Positions 18,153 through 27,238 of a DNA stretch of 64,000 bases are shown here, in pieces. The position numbers and the translations under genes were made by a program. Under the pieces are notes generated by a model, which saw nothing but the letters and a program-made list of their open reading frames with translations, ran no database searches and was not told the origin of the DNA. Each line of letters starts with the position of its first letter. The first letter of the stretch is position 1. The stretch covers positions 87,648 to 151,647 of the forward strand of contig NZ_JAVVQU010000002.1 of the NCBI RefSeq assembly GCF_036655075.1, in the 5' to 3' direction. Source of the stretch: Holtiella sp036655075 (GTDB lineage Bacteria; Bacillota; Clostridia; Lachnospirales; Cellulosilyticaceae).

Positions 18153-19793
18153 TTATTCTGCTGAAATCATGAAGTAATAAACAGGTTGACCCCCTGAATG
18201 TACTTCTACATCTGCATCTTGGAAACTATTTTCAGCAATAGCTACATAGTCTTGTGCTTGTGCTTCGGTAATTTCTTCACCGTAGTAAATAGTAATGATT
18301 TCTGCTTCTTCATTCATTTTGGCAAGTAGTTCAGTGAACGTTGCTTGAAGGTCCCCATTGTGTACCACAATATTGCCTTCTAAAATACCTAAGTATTCAC
18401 CTTCTTTAATCTCTTGTCCTTCAATGGTTGTATCTCTTACTGCAATAGTAATTTGAGCTGTTTCAACTGTTGAAATTGCCTCATTCATTGCTTCTACTAC
18501 ACTGCTTATCTCACTACTTTCATCGTAGCTCACCATAGCCGTAATACCTTGTGGAATTGTTTTTGAAGGGATAACGTGTACGTTACATGCTGTTTCAATA
18601 CTTGCAGCTTGTTCTGCAGCTAAAATAATATTTTTGTTATTAGGTAAGATGATGACTTCTTCTGCGTGTGCACGCATGATGGCTTCACTAATGTCTTCCG
18701 TACTTGGATTCATTGTTTGACCACCTTCAATGACTTCATCTACACCTAAACTTTTCATAATTTCAGCAAGACCTTCACCTGCTACAATTGAAACAAAGGC
18801 TAAGGCTTTACGTGGTCCCTTATCCTCTACTTGACCTTCATCGCCTAAAATTGAAGAATGTTGCTCACGCATATTTTCAATTTTAATACTTGTTAAAGCA
18901 CCAAACTCAAGCCCTTTTTGAAGCGCAAGCCCTGGATTATCTGTGTGTACGTGAATTTTAATAAAAGTCTCATCAGATACCGCTACAAGGCTATCTCCGA
19001 TTGTCTCTAAATACTCTCTTACAGCTGTTTCATTATACTTAGCTTTTGGGTCACGACTAACAATAAACTCTGTACAGTAACCAAAAGTAATATCTTCTGT
19101 ATTAAAGTTTTTAAGTGCTTTAAAAGCCCCTCCATTAGGCGTAGCTACTGGTTTTTTAATATTGATTTGAATATCTCCAGTAATGACCATAGCCGCACCT
19201 TCTAATATGCAAAGAAGACCTTGTCCACCTGCATCTACCACACCTGCTTCTTTAAGAACAGGAAGCATATCTGGTGTTTGATTGAGTACGTCATAACCAT
19301 GTTCTAATACTTTTCTTGCAAACTCTTCCATGTCTGTAATTTCCATACTGAGTTGCATAGCTTTTGTAGCTACTTCACGTGCTACTGTAAGAATTGTACC
19401 TTCTTTAGGTTTCATAACTGCTTTGTAAGCTGTATCTACACCCGCTTGGAAAGCATTCGCTAAAGTTAATGTATCAATTGGCTCGTTTGTTAATGCTTTT
19501 GCAAAGCCACGGATAAGCTGAGATAAAATAACCCCAGAGTTTCCACGTGCACCACGTAGTGAACCAGATGCCGCTGCATTGCCCACGTCCACAATACTTA
19601 TTGGATCCACTTTTTCAACTTCTTTAGCTGCTGCAAGCATTGTTAATGACATATTTGTACCTGTATCACCATCGGGAACAGGGAATACGTTTAACTCATT
19701 TACAAAATTTTTCTTTTCATCTAAGAGCTTAGCTCCCGCTACAAACATGCTTTGTAGGAGCTTTGCATCGATTGTTTCTATTTTCACTTTCAT
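18153..19793 (-). CDS. fakA: Fatty acid kinase subunit FakA (DAK-like, YloV)
   Basis: FakA is the ATP-binding subunit that phosphorylates fatty acids held by FakB proteins, feeding PlsX/PlsY lipid synthesis. The N-terminal DhaL domain (about 1-200) has the metal-binding motif VPDGDTGTNMSLT and SGSLRGARGNSGVILSQL; a middle domain and a C-terminal DegV-like/YloV domain follow. I chose ATG at 19793 (546 residues), close behind GAGGAGG; a GTG two codons later is equally spaced. It is preceded by the Asp23 gene, as in Bacillus yloU-yloV. No fakB is in the window. Confidence 0.93.
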   Translation of the reverse strand: MKVKIETIDAKLLQSMFVAGAKLLDEKKNFVNELNVFPVPDGDTGTNMSLTMLAAAKEVEKVDPISIVDVGNAAASGSLRGARGNSGVILSQLIRGFAKALTNEPIDTLTLANAFQAGVDTAYKAVMKPKEGTILTVAREVATKAMQLSMEITDMEEFARKVLEHGYDVLNQTPDMLPVLKEAGVVDAGGQGLLCILEGAAMVITGDIQINIKKPVATPNGGAFKALKNFNTEDITFGYCTEFIVSRDPKAKYNETAVREYLETIGDSLVAVSDETFIKIHVHTDNPGLALQKGLEFGALTSIKIENMREQHSSILGDEGQVEDKGPRKALAFVSIVAGEGLAEIMKSLGVDEVIEGGQTMNPSTEDISEAIMRAHAEEVIILPNNKNIILAAEQAASIETACNVHVIPSKTIPQGITAMVSYDESSEISSVVEAMNEAISTVETAQITIAVRDTTIEGQEIKEGEYLGILEGNIVVHNGDLQATFTELLAKMNEEAEIITIYYGEEITEAQAQDYVAIAENSFQDADVEVHSGGQPVYYFMISAE

Positions 19794-19819
19794 GTGCCTC
19801 CTCAAAAATACCTTCAAAT

Positions 19820-20179
19820 TTAATTGTCTACGCGTACACCTTCAACGTAAACTTTGATTTGTCTTACTTCTAAACCAAGCATATCTTTTACTTTATATTT
19901 AACAGTACTCATAAGGTTTTCTGTAACTGCAGAAATTTTAGTTCCATATTCGACAATGATGTGGAACTCAATGTTCACACCATCATCTTCACAAACTTGT
20001 ACAGCAATACCTTTTGTAAGACTTTCACCTTTTAGGAGTTGCACAATACCATCTTTAACATTTCTTGCTGCCATACCAACAATACCATAACATTCTGTAG
20101 CTGTTATTCCACTAATTTGTGCAATAACCTCTTCACTCATTGTAATTGTTCCATATTCGTTAGAAAATTTTCCGCCCAT
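19820..20179 (-). CDS. yloU: Asp23/YloU family protein
   Basis: The 119-residue protein belongs to the Asp23/Gls24 alkaline-shock family, small cytoplasmic or membrane-tethered proteins linked to envelope stress. Typical blocks are TMSEEVIAQISGITATECYGIVGMA and VEYGTKISAVTENLMSTVKYKV. It sits directly before fakA and divergent from rpmB, the conserved Firmicute order, so it is cotranscribed with fakA. A molecular function is not established. Confidence 0.92.
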   Translation of the reverse strand: MGGKFSNEYGTITMSEEVIAQISGITATECYGIVGMAARNVKDGIVQLLKGESLTKGIAVQVCEDDGVNIEFHIIVEYGTKISAVTENLMSTVKYKVKDMLGLEVRQIKVYVEGVRVDN

Positions 20180-20338
20180 TCTTATACCTCCTTATTTATT
20201 TTCTTGTTTATACCTTAATTTTTATGTTTATCATGCTTTTGCTTCATATTATAACATTGTTTAATGTATAAATAAAGTATTTAGACGTTAGCTTTTCCAA
20301 CTATTTTATGTTTTAAACAAATAAATAGTACAACACTC

Positions 20339-20367
20339 TTGAAATCTACTTTATTATCTGATACAAT
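20339..20367 (+). promoter_or_regulatory. Sigma-A promoter of rpmB
   Basis: TTGAAA, 17-base spacer, TACAAT on the plus strand, 45 bases before the rpmB start and within the divergent region with yloU. Confidence 0.75.
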
Positions 20368-20411
20368 ATCATTTGTTATGTCACGGATATTATTTTAAGG
20401 AGGTGTTTACA

Positions 20412-20597
20412 GTGGCAAAATGTGAAATTTGCTCAAAAGATGTACACTTTGGTATCAAAGTTAGCCACTCTCATAGAAGATCAAATAAAATGTGGAAAGC
20501 AAACGTGAAGAAAGTTAAAATCAACGCTAACGGTGTTGTAAGAACTGCTAACGTATGTACACGTTGCTTACGTTCAAACTTAGTTGCTCGTGCGTAG
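20412..20597 (+). CDS. rpmB: 50S ribosomal protein L28
   Basis: L28 is a large-subunit ribosomal protein. It starts at a GTG (20412) preceded by AAGGAGG and gives 61 residues. Cysteines at 4, 7, 49 and 52 form two CxxC pairs, the zinc-binding form. The HSHRRSNKMWKANV block is the family signature. A monocistronic unit: promoter upstream, terminator hairpins downstream. Confidence 0.97.
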   Translation: MAKCEICSKDVHFGIKVSHSHRRSNKMWKANVKKVKINANGVVRTANVCTRCLRSNLVARA

Positions 20598-20613
20598 TAT
20601 CAAAGTTTAATAG

Positions 20614-20650
20614 ATTCCATAGTTCATGTTATGAATTATGGAATTTTTCT
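20614..20650 (+). terminator. Terminator of rpmB
   Basis: ATTCCATAGTTCAT and ATGAATTATGGAAT form a 14-bp stem with one wobble and a 3-base loop, followed by TTTTTC. Confidence 0.75.
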
Positions 20651-20659
20651 TTCTATGAA

Positions 20660-20697
20660 AAAAGGGTGTATCCGTAGGGATACGCCCCTTTTTTTAT
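20660..20697. terminator. Bidirectional terminator between rpmB and spoVM
   Basis: GGGTGTATCC and GGATACGCCC pair around a short loop, with A and T runs on both sides. It overlaps the spoVM stop codon and closes the long minus-strand operon. Confidence 0.85.
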
Positions 20698-20771
20698 ACT
20701 TTTCCGCCTTTATAAACTTTACCTACAATTTTGCCTAGCCATTTTGGTAATTTGATGACGTAAATTTTCAT
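20694..20771 (-). CDS. spoVM: Stage V sporulation protein SpoVM
   Basis: SpoVM is a tiny amphipathic peptide that binds the curved forespore membrane and anchors the coat ATPase SpoIVA. This 25-residue ORF begins MKIYVIKLPKWLG, matching the known Bacillus peptide pattern MKFYTIKLPKFLGG, including Pro9, and ends in a basic tail. GGAGGTG lies just upstream of the ATG. It lies after thiN and next to rpmB exactly as in Bacillus subtilis. It is shorter than usual gene-finding cutoffs. Confidence 0.93.
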   Translation of the reverse strand: MKIYVIKLPKWLGKIVGKVYKGGKV

Positions 20772-20784
20772 AAGGCACCTCCCC

Positions 20785-20925
20785 TTATCCACATGTTAAA
20801 ATATATCCTATTAAAATAAAAATCGCAGCAGTTGTCAGAATCCACCCAAGTGCAGGTACTACAATTACAAGAACCATTCCAGATCCCACACAAAAGCAGA
20901 CAAGACCTAATACACGTTTTTTCAT
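20785..20925 (-). CDS. 46-residue small membrane protein of unknown function
   Basis: A short ORF between thiN and spoVM encodes 46 residues: a basic start (MKKRVLG), then two hydrophobic stretches (about 7-26 and 29-43) split by PALGW, ending ILTCG. It likely forms a membrane hairpin with two cysteines at 10 and 12 and one at 45. An AGG-type site lies before the ATG, and the stop is 13 bases before the spoVM ATG. The Bacillus cluster has no gene here. I do not recognise a family; operon position is the only hint of a sporulation link. Confidence 0.6.
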   Translation of the reverse strand: MKKRVLGLVCFCVGSGMVLVIVVPALGWILTTAAIFILIGYILTCG

Positions 20926-21105
20926 ATTTATGACCTGCTTTCTTGTGCATCATCTTTATCGTTGTATAATCCATATTATTCCAAACAAAAATAAAGTGTG
21001 CGTTATTTTCGCACACTTTATTTTTATGATTCACTAGGCTTATTCTATTCGACTTAGACTTATACTATTTTATGCTTATTGAACCTATTTGCTACACAGC
21101 TTGAC

Positions 21106-21738
21106 TTATTCCGCCACCTGCATGACAAGGAGCACACCTTCTTCAATCTGTATATGTGCCCATTCGTTAGTCATATAGTTACTAACGCCATAAGGTTTGC
21201 CGATTTGAAACTCACCTTTATTCAAGGCATAGGCCAAGTGCATTGTTGTTATTCCTTTTACAGTTGGTGTAAAAGGAATGAGACTCACTAAATCCCCTGG
21301 CCTCCCATGCAACCAAATGTCATCTTGCATGAGCTGAAGCTGATGTTGATGGCTATATACGGTTACTTGTACCCCTTGCATAAGCGCCTTATAAAGGAGA
21401 TGAATGTTGGCAAGGGAATGGTCTAGGCGACTACCTATCCCTCCCCATAAGTCAATATACGTAGCCCCCATAGCTATAGCTGTATCAAGTGCTAGTTCTG
21501 TATCCGTTTCATCTTTTTCACAAGGTGCCTGTGTCACTCTTACATCTTTCTGTCTAAAGAACTCAAGATCTTCTTGACTACAGCTATCAAAGTCTCCCAA
21601 AATCTCATCTGGGCATATACCTAATACTTTTGCATGTTTCATGCCATTATCCGCACACAAAATATAATCATACGTCTTAAGACTGTGACAAAATGCATAA
21701 TCTCCATAGTCTCCATTGGTCAAAATCAAAACGTTCAT
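21106..21738 (-). CDS. thiN: Thiamine pyrophosphokinase
   Basis: ThiN transfers pyrophosphate from ATP to thiamine to form thiamine diphosphate. The 210 residues show the N-terminal catalytic motifs CADNGMKHAKVLGICPDEILGDFDS and DKDETDTELAL-type acidic cluster (CEKDETDTELAL), plus GGIGSRLDHSLANIHLL. The C-terminal thiamin-binding domain ends with the usual small beta segment. It follows rpe by eight bases in the operon. Confidence 0.93.
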   Translation of the reverse strand: MNVLILTNGDYGDYAFCHSLKTYDYILCADNGMKHAKVLGICPDEILGDFDSCSQEDLEFFRQKDVRVTQAPCEKDETDTELALDTAIAMGATYIDLWGGIGSRLDHSLANIHLLYKALMQGVQVTVYSHQHQLQLMQDDIWLHGRPGDLVSLIPFTPTVKGITTMHLAYALNKGEFQIGKPYGVSNYMTNEWAHIQIEEGVLLVMQVAE

Positions 21739-21746
21739 TTTATAAC

Positions 21747-22403
21747 CTACGCATTCATTAATTTCATAAACTCTGCTACAGTTTCAGTTACATCTTGTGC
21801 ACCAAAAACAGCTGAACCTGCTACAACAACGTTAGCCCCTGCTGCTACCACTTCTTGTACATTTTGAAGACCTACACCGCCATCCACTTGGATGAGTAGG
21901 TCACGTCCTTGCTGATCGGCTAAAGCTTTAACTTGTTTGACTTTCTCTAGTGCATATGGAATAAAGCTTTGCCCACCAAATCCTGGATTGACAGACATAA
22001 TAAGCACCATATCCACTTCGTCGATCAAACATTCTAACACACTCACTGGTGTACTTGGGTTAAGTGCTAGTCCACTCTTCATCCCAAGCTTACGAATTGC
22101 TTGCAATGTACGATGAATATGTCTTGTAGATTCATAGTGCACAGTTAAAATATCTGCACCTGCTGCTTTAAAAGCTTCTAAATAAGCATCTGGATTTTCA
22201 ATCATAAGATGAACATCCATCACACCTTGAATATGTTTTCTTAAAGCCGCCGCAACTGGCGCTCCAATTGTAATATTCGGCACAAAGTGACCATCCATTA
22301 CATCCACATGGATATACGGTGCACCTGCACGTTCTACTAGTCTTACAGCCTCACCTAAAGCTGCAAAATCTGCTGATAAAATTGAAGGAGCTAAAGCATT
22401 CAT
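21747..22403 (-). CDS. rpe: Ribulose-phosphate 3-epimerase
   Basis: Rpe interconverts ribulose 5-phosphate and xylulose 5-phosphate in the pentose phosphate pathway. The 218 residues have the TIM-barrel motifs LAPSILSADF, HVDVMDGHFVPN, the metal site HLMIENPD, VNPGFGGQSFI and QVDGGV. The ATG overlaps the end of the preceding rsgA reading frame region by one base spacing, showing coupling. Confidence 0.97.
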   Translation of the reverse strand: MNALAPSILSADFAALGEAVRLVERAGAPYIHVDVMDGHFVPNITIGAPVAAALRKHIQGVMDVHLMIENPDAYLEAFKAAGADILTVHYESTRHIHRTLQAIRKLGMKSGLALNPSTPVSVLECLIDEVDMVLIMSVNPGFGGQSFIPYALEKVKQVKALADQQGRDLLIQVDGGVGLQNVQEVVAAGANVVVAGSAVFGAQDVTETVAEFMKLMNA

Positions 22404-22404
22404 G

Positions 22405-23301
22405 TTACCATTTCCTCGTTTCTTTTAATTGATTATAGTAAGTGACATAGTTGTCATATCGGGGTCTAAAAAGTTCTTCTTTTTCTAAAGCTTCTTTAAC
22501 AGCGCATTTAGGTTCATGGATATGGCTGCAGCCACTGAACTTGCACTGTCCTTCATACTTTTTAAACTCTGGAAAATAGAGTTTTAAATCTTCTTCATGA
22601 ATCTCTTCAAATTGTAATGAAGTAAATCCAGGGGTATCTAGAACATATCCCCCTTCACTAAATGGAAGCAGTTCAACATGTCTTGTTGTATGTTTACCAC
22701 GTTTAATTTTTTCACTTACATCTCCAGTTTGAAGTTTCAAATGGGGCTCGATAGCATTAAGCAACGTGGATTTACCCACACCCGATGGCCCTGCAAAGAA
22801 AGAAATTTTATCTTTTAGTGCCTGTCTAAGTGCATCTAGTCCAATGTTTTGTTTGGCCGAAACACAAAGGACATCATAACCACTTTTTTTGTACCCATCT
22901 ACAATCCACTCGTAAGTTTCAGGTTTTGTACCGTCTATTTTGTTAAGAATAATGAAAGGCTTAATCCCCTCACATTCCATCATAATCAAAAAGCGGTCTA
23001 ATAAATCTAAGTGAATCTCTGGATAAGTTACTGCAAACACGATAAGCCCTTGGTCTACATTTGCTACTGGTGGCCTAATTAACTTATTTTCTCTTGGCAA
23101 AATATCTACCACATGTCCTTGTCTATAGGCATAATGATTGTCTTGATTATCTTCATCTACCTCAATACCTACCGCGTCTCCAATAAGTGGTGTAAGCCCT
23201 TCATTTCTAAACTTACCTCGTGCCCTACATTCAAAAACTTCATCTTTTACTCTTACATAGTAAAATCCTGCAATCCCTTTAATGATTGTTCCTTGCATCA
23301 T
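22405..23301 (-). CDS. rsgA: Ribosome small-subunit GTPase RsgA
   Basis: RsgA is a circularly permuted GTPase that checks late 30S maturation. The 298 residues have an N-terminal OB fold (about 1-65), then GTPase motifs in permuted order: NKID (G4), GPSGVGKSTLLNA (G1), DTPGF (G3), and a C-terminal zinc knuckle with CKFSGCSH and a later Cys. It follows prkC with a two-base gap. In Firmicutes RsgA is a known target of PrkC phosphorylation, which fits the linkage. Confidence 0.96.
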   Translation of the reverse strand: MMQGTIIKGIAGFYYVRVKDEVFECRARGKFRNEGLTPLIGDAVGIEVDEDNQDNHYAYRQGHVVDILPRENKLIRPPVANVDQGLIVFAVTYPEIHLDLLDRFLIMMECEGIKPFIILNKIDGTKPETYEWIVDGYKKSGYDVLCVSAKQNIGLDALRQALKDKISFFAGPSGVGKSTLLNAIEPHLKLQTGDVSEKIKRGKHTTRHVELLPFSEGGYVLDTPGFTSLQFEEIHEEDLKLYFPEFKKYEGQCKFSGCSHIHEPKCAVKEALEKEELFRPRYDNYVTYYNQLKETRKW

Positions 23302-23303
23302 AT

Positions 23304-25430
23304 TTATTGTGTCACCTCATTAAAATTTATGTTATCTTTATACTCTTCACTGCCATCAAAGAAAGTGGTAAGTACACCTTTTCCTTTTCCAGTAATTTGG
23401 ACGGGAAGTGGAAATTGCTCTTTTTTCACGATGGTATCAAACACAGTTCTAGCCCCTAGTTCATCCTCTAATAGAAGAACAACATGGTATTCATCTTTGG
23501 TTTGATCTGGCGCATTAATGACCTTGGTAATCGTTGTAAGATTTTGCTCAGGCTCTACTGTTTCTCCACCTGGAGTCTCTTCTGGAAGAGGTGCCTCTGG
23601 CTCTTCTAAGGCTGGTGGATTGGTATCTTCTGGCTGTGGTACCTCTGGTGTCTCTGGCTCTTGTATGGGTCCCTCACTTACCGTAATATCCACAATTTCA
23701 CCTTCTGCAATCTCCGTTGCTGCACGAATACTTTGTTCAAGTACCCTGCCTTTTTCCACTGTATCATTGGCTACTGTATTGCTTTGACCCAATCTAAGCC
23801 CTACATTATTTAATGCACGCTTTGCTTCTTCTTGTGTCATATTTTTAAGATCTGGTACTTTAGCAAGAACTTCTTTAGGTCCTTTGCTGACAACAAGTGT
23901 TAAAACACTTCCCTCTGCCACACGTTCACCAGCTTCTATAGACTGTTCAAGAACTTCATTAAGTTCGGATCCATCATCGTATTTATACTCACGGATAAAC
24001 TCAAGTTTATATTTTTCCAGTTCACGTTGCGCGTCTGCTAGCCTTAAGCCAATAACATGAGGTACATTAACCTCGGCAACCGGCTCTTCACTCGAAGCAA
24101 CAACAACTTGTATGGTCGTACCTGGCTCAGCCAGCTTTTCTTTTGCAGGTGTTTGTTCAATAATAAGCCCTGCTTCAAAGCGATCACTTTGTTTTTCACC
24201 AACTTTTTCAATTTTTAAATCTTTTCCTTCAAGTAAACGCGTTGCTTCCTCAATGGTTTTACCTACCATCTCTGGAACTAATTCGTACTCTGGTTTGGAG
24301 AAGGAGGGTAGTACAAAGAAAATAATGGTCGCGACAATACCTGCCAGTACTAACGTAGCCAGTACCCCCCCAATACCTGCAAGCACCTTATAGCCTGTAG
24401 GCACTTCTTCATCTTCTTCTTCCTCTTCATCTTCATAAGCTTGATAAAGATCCCCAGGACTTGTCATCTTTACATTAGGCACTTGATTTGTATCTAAGCG
24501 ACCTGGCACCTTTTCATTTTGTCTAATAAACTGTGTTTGAATATCTGTAAGCAGTATGGTTTGGTCAATTTCATCATCTACAACTTTTGTTTCAATGATC
24601 GCATGAGGGTCTAGTTTGACTCTATGGATATCTTCTAGCATACTGTCTGCATTTTGATAGCGTTCATCTTGTTGCTTTTTAGTTGCTTTCAAAATGATTG
24701 CTTCAAGTCCTGGCCAAATCTCCGCGTTAAATAAGCTTGGCTTTGGAATTTCTTCATTGATGTGTTTAAGGGCAATTGAAACATGAGAATCGGCTTGGAA
24801 TGGCAAGCTGTTTGTCGCCATTTCAAACATTACAATCCCACAAGAATACAAGTCGCTTGTCTCGTTAACATACTTGCCTTTAGCTTGTTCTGGAGAGAAG
24901 TAATGAACAGAACCTATAGCATTGCCTGTTGAAACAATAGTAGAAGAATCCACAGCTTTTGCAATACCAAAGTCTGCTACTTTTAAAACATGTTCTGGTG
25001 TAATAAGTATATTTTGAGGCTTAATGTCTCTATGAATAATCTGCTTACTGTGCGCATGACGAATGGCAGATACAATTTGTCCACCAAATTCCAATACAGT
25101 TGCTGAAGGTAAAGGGCCATTTTGCTCAATATACTCTTTTAAAGTTTGTCCTTCTACATATTCCATAACAATGTAGTGCAGATCTTCTTCTTGTCCTACA
25201 TCATAAATACCTACGATATTAGGATGTGACAAACTTCCTGCTGAAAAAGCTTCCGATCTAAATTTCTTGACAAAGTCATCATCTTTTACAAATTCTTCAC
25301 GTAACACTTTTATGGCAACAAAACGTTGTAGTCTATTACATTTAGCTTTGTAAACAATAGACATGCCACCTGCACCTATTTTTTCTATGATTTCATAGCG
25401 TTCACCCAGTAGTGTTCCAGGCTCTAACAT
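23304..25430 (-). CDS. prkC: PASTA-domain Ser/Thr protein kinase PrkC
   Basis: PrkC senses peptidoglycan fragments or lipid II and phosphorylates cytoplasmic targets. The 708 residues show a kinase domain (about 1-270) with GAGGMSIVYKA, HRDIKPQN and DFG motifs, a juxtamembrane linker, one membrane helix (about 345-370), three PASTA repeats (about 378-590), a Pro/Glu-rich spacer and a C-terminal globular tail of about 80 residues. The tail after PASTA is not in the Bacillus protein as I know it. It overlaps prpC by seven bases, so kinase and phosphatase are translated together. Confidence 0.96.
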   Translation of the reverse strand: MLEPGTLLGERYEIIEKIGAGGMSIVYKAKCNRLQRFVAIKVLREEFVKDDDFVKKFRSEAFSAGSLSHPNIVGIYDVGQEEDLHYIVMEYVEGQTLKEYIEQNGPLPSATVLEFGGQIVSAIRHAHSKQIIHRDIKPQNILITPEHVLKVADFGIAKAVDSSTIVSTGNAIGSVHYFSPEQAKGKYVNETSDLYSCGIVMFEMATNSLPFQADSHVSIALKHINEEIPKPSLFNAEIWPGLEAIILKATKKQQDERYQNADSMLEDIHRVKLDPHAIIETKVVDDEIDQTILLTDIQTQFIRQNEKVPGRLDTNQVPNVKMTSPGDLYQAYEDEEEEEDEEVPTGYKVLAGIGGVLATLVLAGIVATIIFFVLPSFSKPEYELVPEMVGKTIEEATRLLEGKDLKIEKVGEKQSDRFEAGLIIEQTPAKEKLAEPGTTIQVVVASSEEPVAEVNVPHVIGLRLADAQRELEKYKLEFIREYKYDDGSELNEVLEQSIEAGERVAEGSVLTLVVSKGPKEVLAKVPDLKNMTQEEAKRALNNVGLRLGQSNTVANDTVEKGRVLEQSIRAATEIAEGEIVDITVSEGPIQEPETPEVPQPEDTNPPALEEPEAPLPEETPGGETVEPEQNLTTITKVINAPDQTKDEYHVVLLLEDELGARTVFDTIVKKEQFPLPVQITGKGKGVLTTFFDGSEEYKDNINFNEVTQ

Positions 25431-26188
25431 AGTGTACTCACCTCACCTTTTTTTACAATGATAACCGCAATGTTATCTGTACCACCCGCATCATTGGCTT
25501 TTACAATTAATGTGTCGATTATGCTTTCTAAGTTAGGTTTAGAAGCATAAATAAGTGTGTGTATTTCTTGTTCACCAAGCATTGCTGTTAAGCCATCTGA
25601 ACAAAGCAATATATACTCTACTCCATTTAACGGTTGTTTAAGAGTATCCACCTTAACTTGTTCATATGTACCAACGGCACGTGTAATCACATGCCTTTGA
25701 GGGTGCTCTTGTGCATCCTGATGGGTAATCATGCCTTGTTCTAGCATTTCTTGAACCAGAGAATGGTCAACCGTGACCTGCTTAATCTGATTCGTATTCA
25801 TACAATAAAGCCTTGTATCACCTACATGAGCAATATAGGCATGTTCACCAATAACTGTACACAGTGTAATGGTCGTTCCCATACCTGTATATTCAGCATT
25901 TTCAATACCTTTACCATAAATGACATGGTTGGCATGGATGATCCCACGTTTTAAAAGTAAAATCAGATTCTCTTCTACTTGCAGATTCGCATTGCTATAT
26001 GACTCTATATATTCACAAAACGCATCAATGGCAAGTTTACTTGCTATTGCACCTGCTCTGTGCCCCCCCATACCATCGGCAACGATGTAAAGATTAGGCA
26101 GTGGACCAACTGGTTCATTAGAAACAAATACACTGTCTTCATTTTTACTACGTCTTTTGCCAATATTTACTTTTCCAACAGCAATCAT
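25424..26188 (-). CDS. prpC: PP2C-type protein phosphatase PrpC/Stp
   Basis: This metal-dependent Ser/Thr phosphatase reverses PrkC phosphorylation. The 254 residues contain the PP2C motifs RRSKNEDS, IVADGMGGHRAG, GDTRLY, LLCSDGLT and GGTDNIAVI, with all metal-binding aspartates. I chose ATG at 26188, eight bases after AGAGG and one base after the rlmN stop; an upstream GTG overlaps the binding site. Confidence 0.96.
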   Translation of the reverse strand: MIAVGKVNIGKRRSKNEDSVFVSNEPVGPLPNLYIVADGMGGHRAGAIASKLAIDAFCEYIESYSNANLQVEENLILLLKRGIIHANHVIYGKGIENAEYTGMGTTITLCTVIGEHAYIAHVGDTRLYCMNTNQIKQVTVDHSLVQEMLEQGMITHQDAQEHPQRHVITRAVGTYEQVKVDTLKQPLNGVEYILLCSDGLTAMLGEQEIHTLIYASKPNLESIIDTLIVKANDAGGTDNIAVIIVKKGEVSTLC

Positions 26189-26189
26189 G

Positions 26190-27227
26190 CTATTCACCTC
26201 TTTTTTGTAGATACCTTCGCCTTAACTGTCCGCATGCTGCATCAATATCTTGTCCAAGTGTACGGCGTACAGTTGTCTCTATGTGATTTGATTTTAATAC
26301 GCTAGCAAAGTCTTCAATACTTGTATTGGTAGCTGCCTTAAACTGGCGTTCTTCTATTGGATTGACAGGAATTAAATTAACATGAGCAAGCATCCCTTTT
26401 AAAAGTTTTGCCAGTCTCATGGCATCTTCGACACTATCATTTTCTCCTTCAATAAGTGAGTATTCAAAGGTAATACGACGCCCTGTTTGATGAATATAAT
26501 GTCTACATGCTTCTAAAATTTCTTCAATACTATATTTCTTCGCAACAGGCATGACTGCTTGTCGCTTCTCATCTGTTGTCGCATGTAATGAAATCGCTAG
26601 TGTAATTTGGAACCCTTTATCTGCAAGTTCATAAATCTTAGGTACAAGGCCACATGTTGAAACGGTAATATGGCGTTGTCCAATATTTTGTCCAAGTTCA
26701 TGATTAATGAGTTCTACAAACTTTATTGTGATATCCATATACTCTAAGGGTTCACCACTTCCCATTACGACAATATTTGAGATACGTTCTCCTGTGTCTA
26801 ATTGCACTTTGTAAATTTGCCCAAGCATCTCTGAAACTTTTAAGTTTCTCACAAGACCATCTATTGTCGAGGCGCAGAACTTACAGCCCATTCGACATCC
26901 TACCTGTGAAGAAATACAAATAGAATTCCCATGTTTATAACGCATTAAAACACTTTCTATTATATGATAATCAGACAATTCAAACAAGTACTTTATTGTA
27001 CCATCCATCTTAGATTCGTATTTTTCTAGTGTTTTAATTGACGTTAAAGGATATTTTTCTTTCAATATATCCCTTAAACCACTTGGTAAATTGCTCATTT
27101 CATCATAGTTCCACACCATTTTATTGTGAAGCCAATCAAAAAGTTGCTTTGCTCTAAACTTTCCTTGTTTGAGTTCCTGCATGAGCGCTTCGAGTTCTGT
27201 TAAATTCATGCTAATAATATCGTTCAT
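26190..27227 (-). CDS. rlmN: 23S rRNA/tRNA adenine-C2 methyltransferase RlmN
   Basis: RlmN is a radical SAM enzyme that methylates A2503 of 23S rRNA and A37 of some tRNAs. The 345 residues include the CxxxCxxC cluster in GCRMGCKFCAST, GSGEPLEY, the SAM-site HATTDEKR region and the C-terminal cysteine in GQDIDAACGQL. Start ATG has AAGGAG upstream. It lies between rsmB and prpC in the conserved order. Confidence 0.97.
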   Translation of the reverse strand: MNDIISMNLTELEALMQELKQGKFRAKQLFDWLHNKMVWNYDEMSNLPSGLRDILKEKYPLTSIKTLEKYESKMDGTIKYLFELSDYHIIESVLMRYKHGNSICISSQVGCRMGCKFCASTIDGLVRNLKVSEMLGQIYKVQLDTGERISNIVVMGSGEPLEYMDITIKFVELINHELGQNIGQRHITVSTCGLVPKIYELADKGFQITLAISLHATTDEKRQAVMPVAKKYSIEEILEACRHYIHQTGRRITFEYSLIEGENDSVEDAMRLAKLLKGMLAHVNLIPVNPIEERQFKAATNTSIEDFASVLKSNHIETTVRRTLGQDIDAACGQLRRRYLQKRGE

Positions 27228-27238
27228 GTTATTGCTCC

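Noticed and set aside
20768..21034. 88-codon minus-strand ORF covering the spoVM-upstream region
   Set aside because: Out of frame with the two small genes there, cysteine/asparagine-rich, no ribosome site; the spoVM and 46-codon frames explain the region better.
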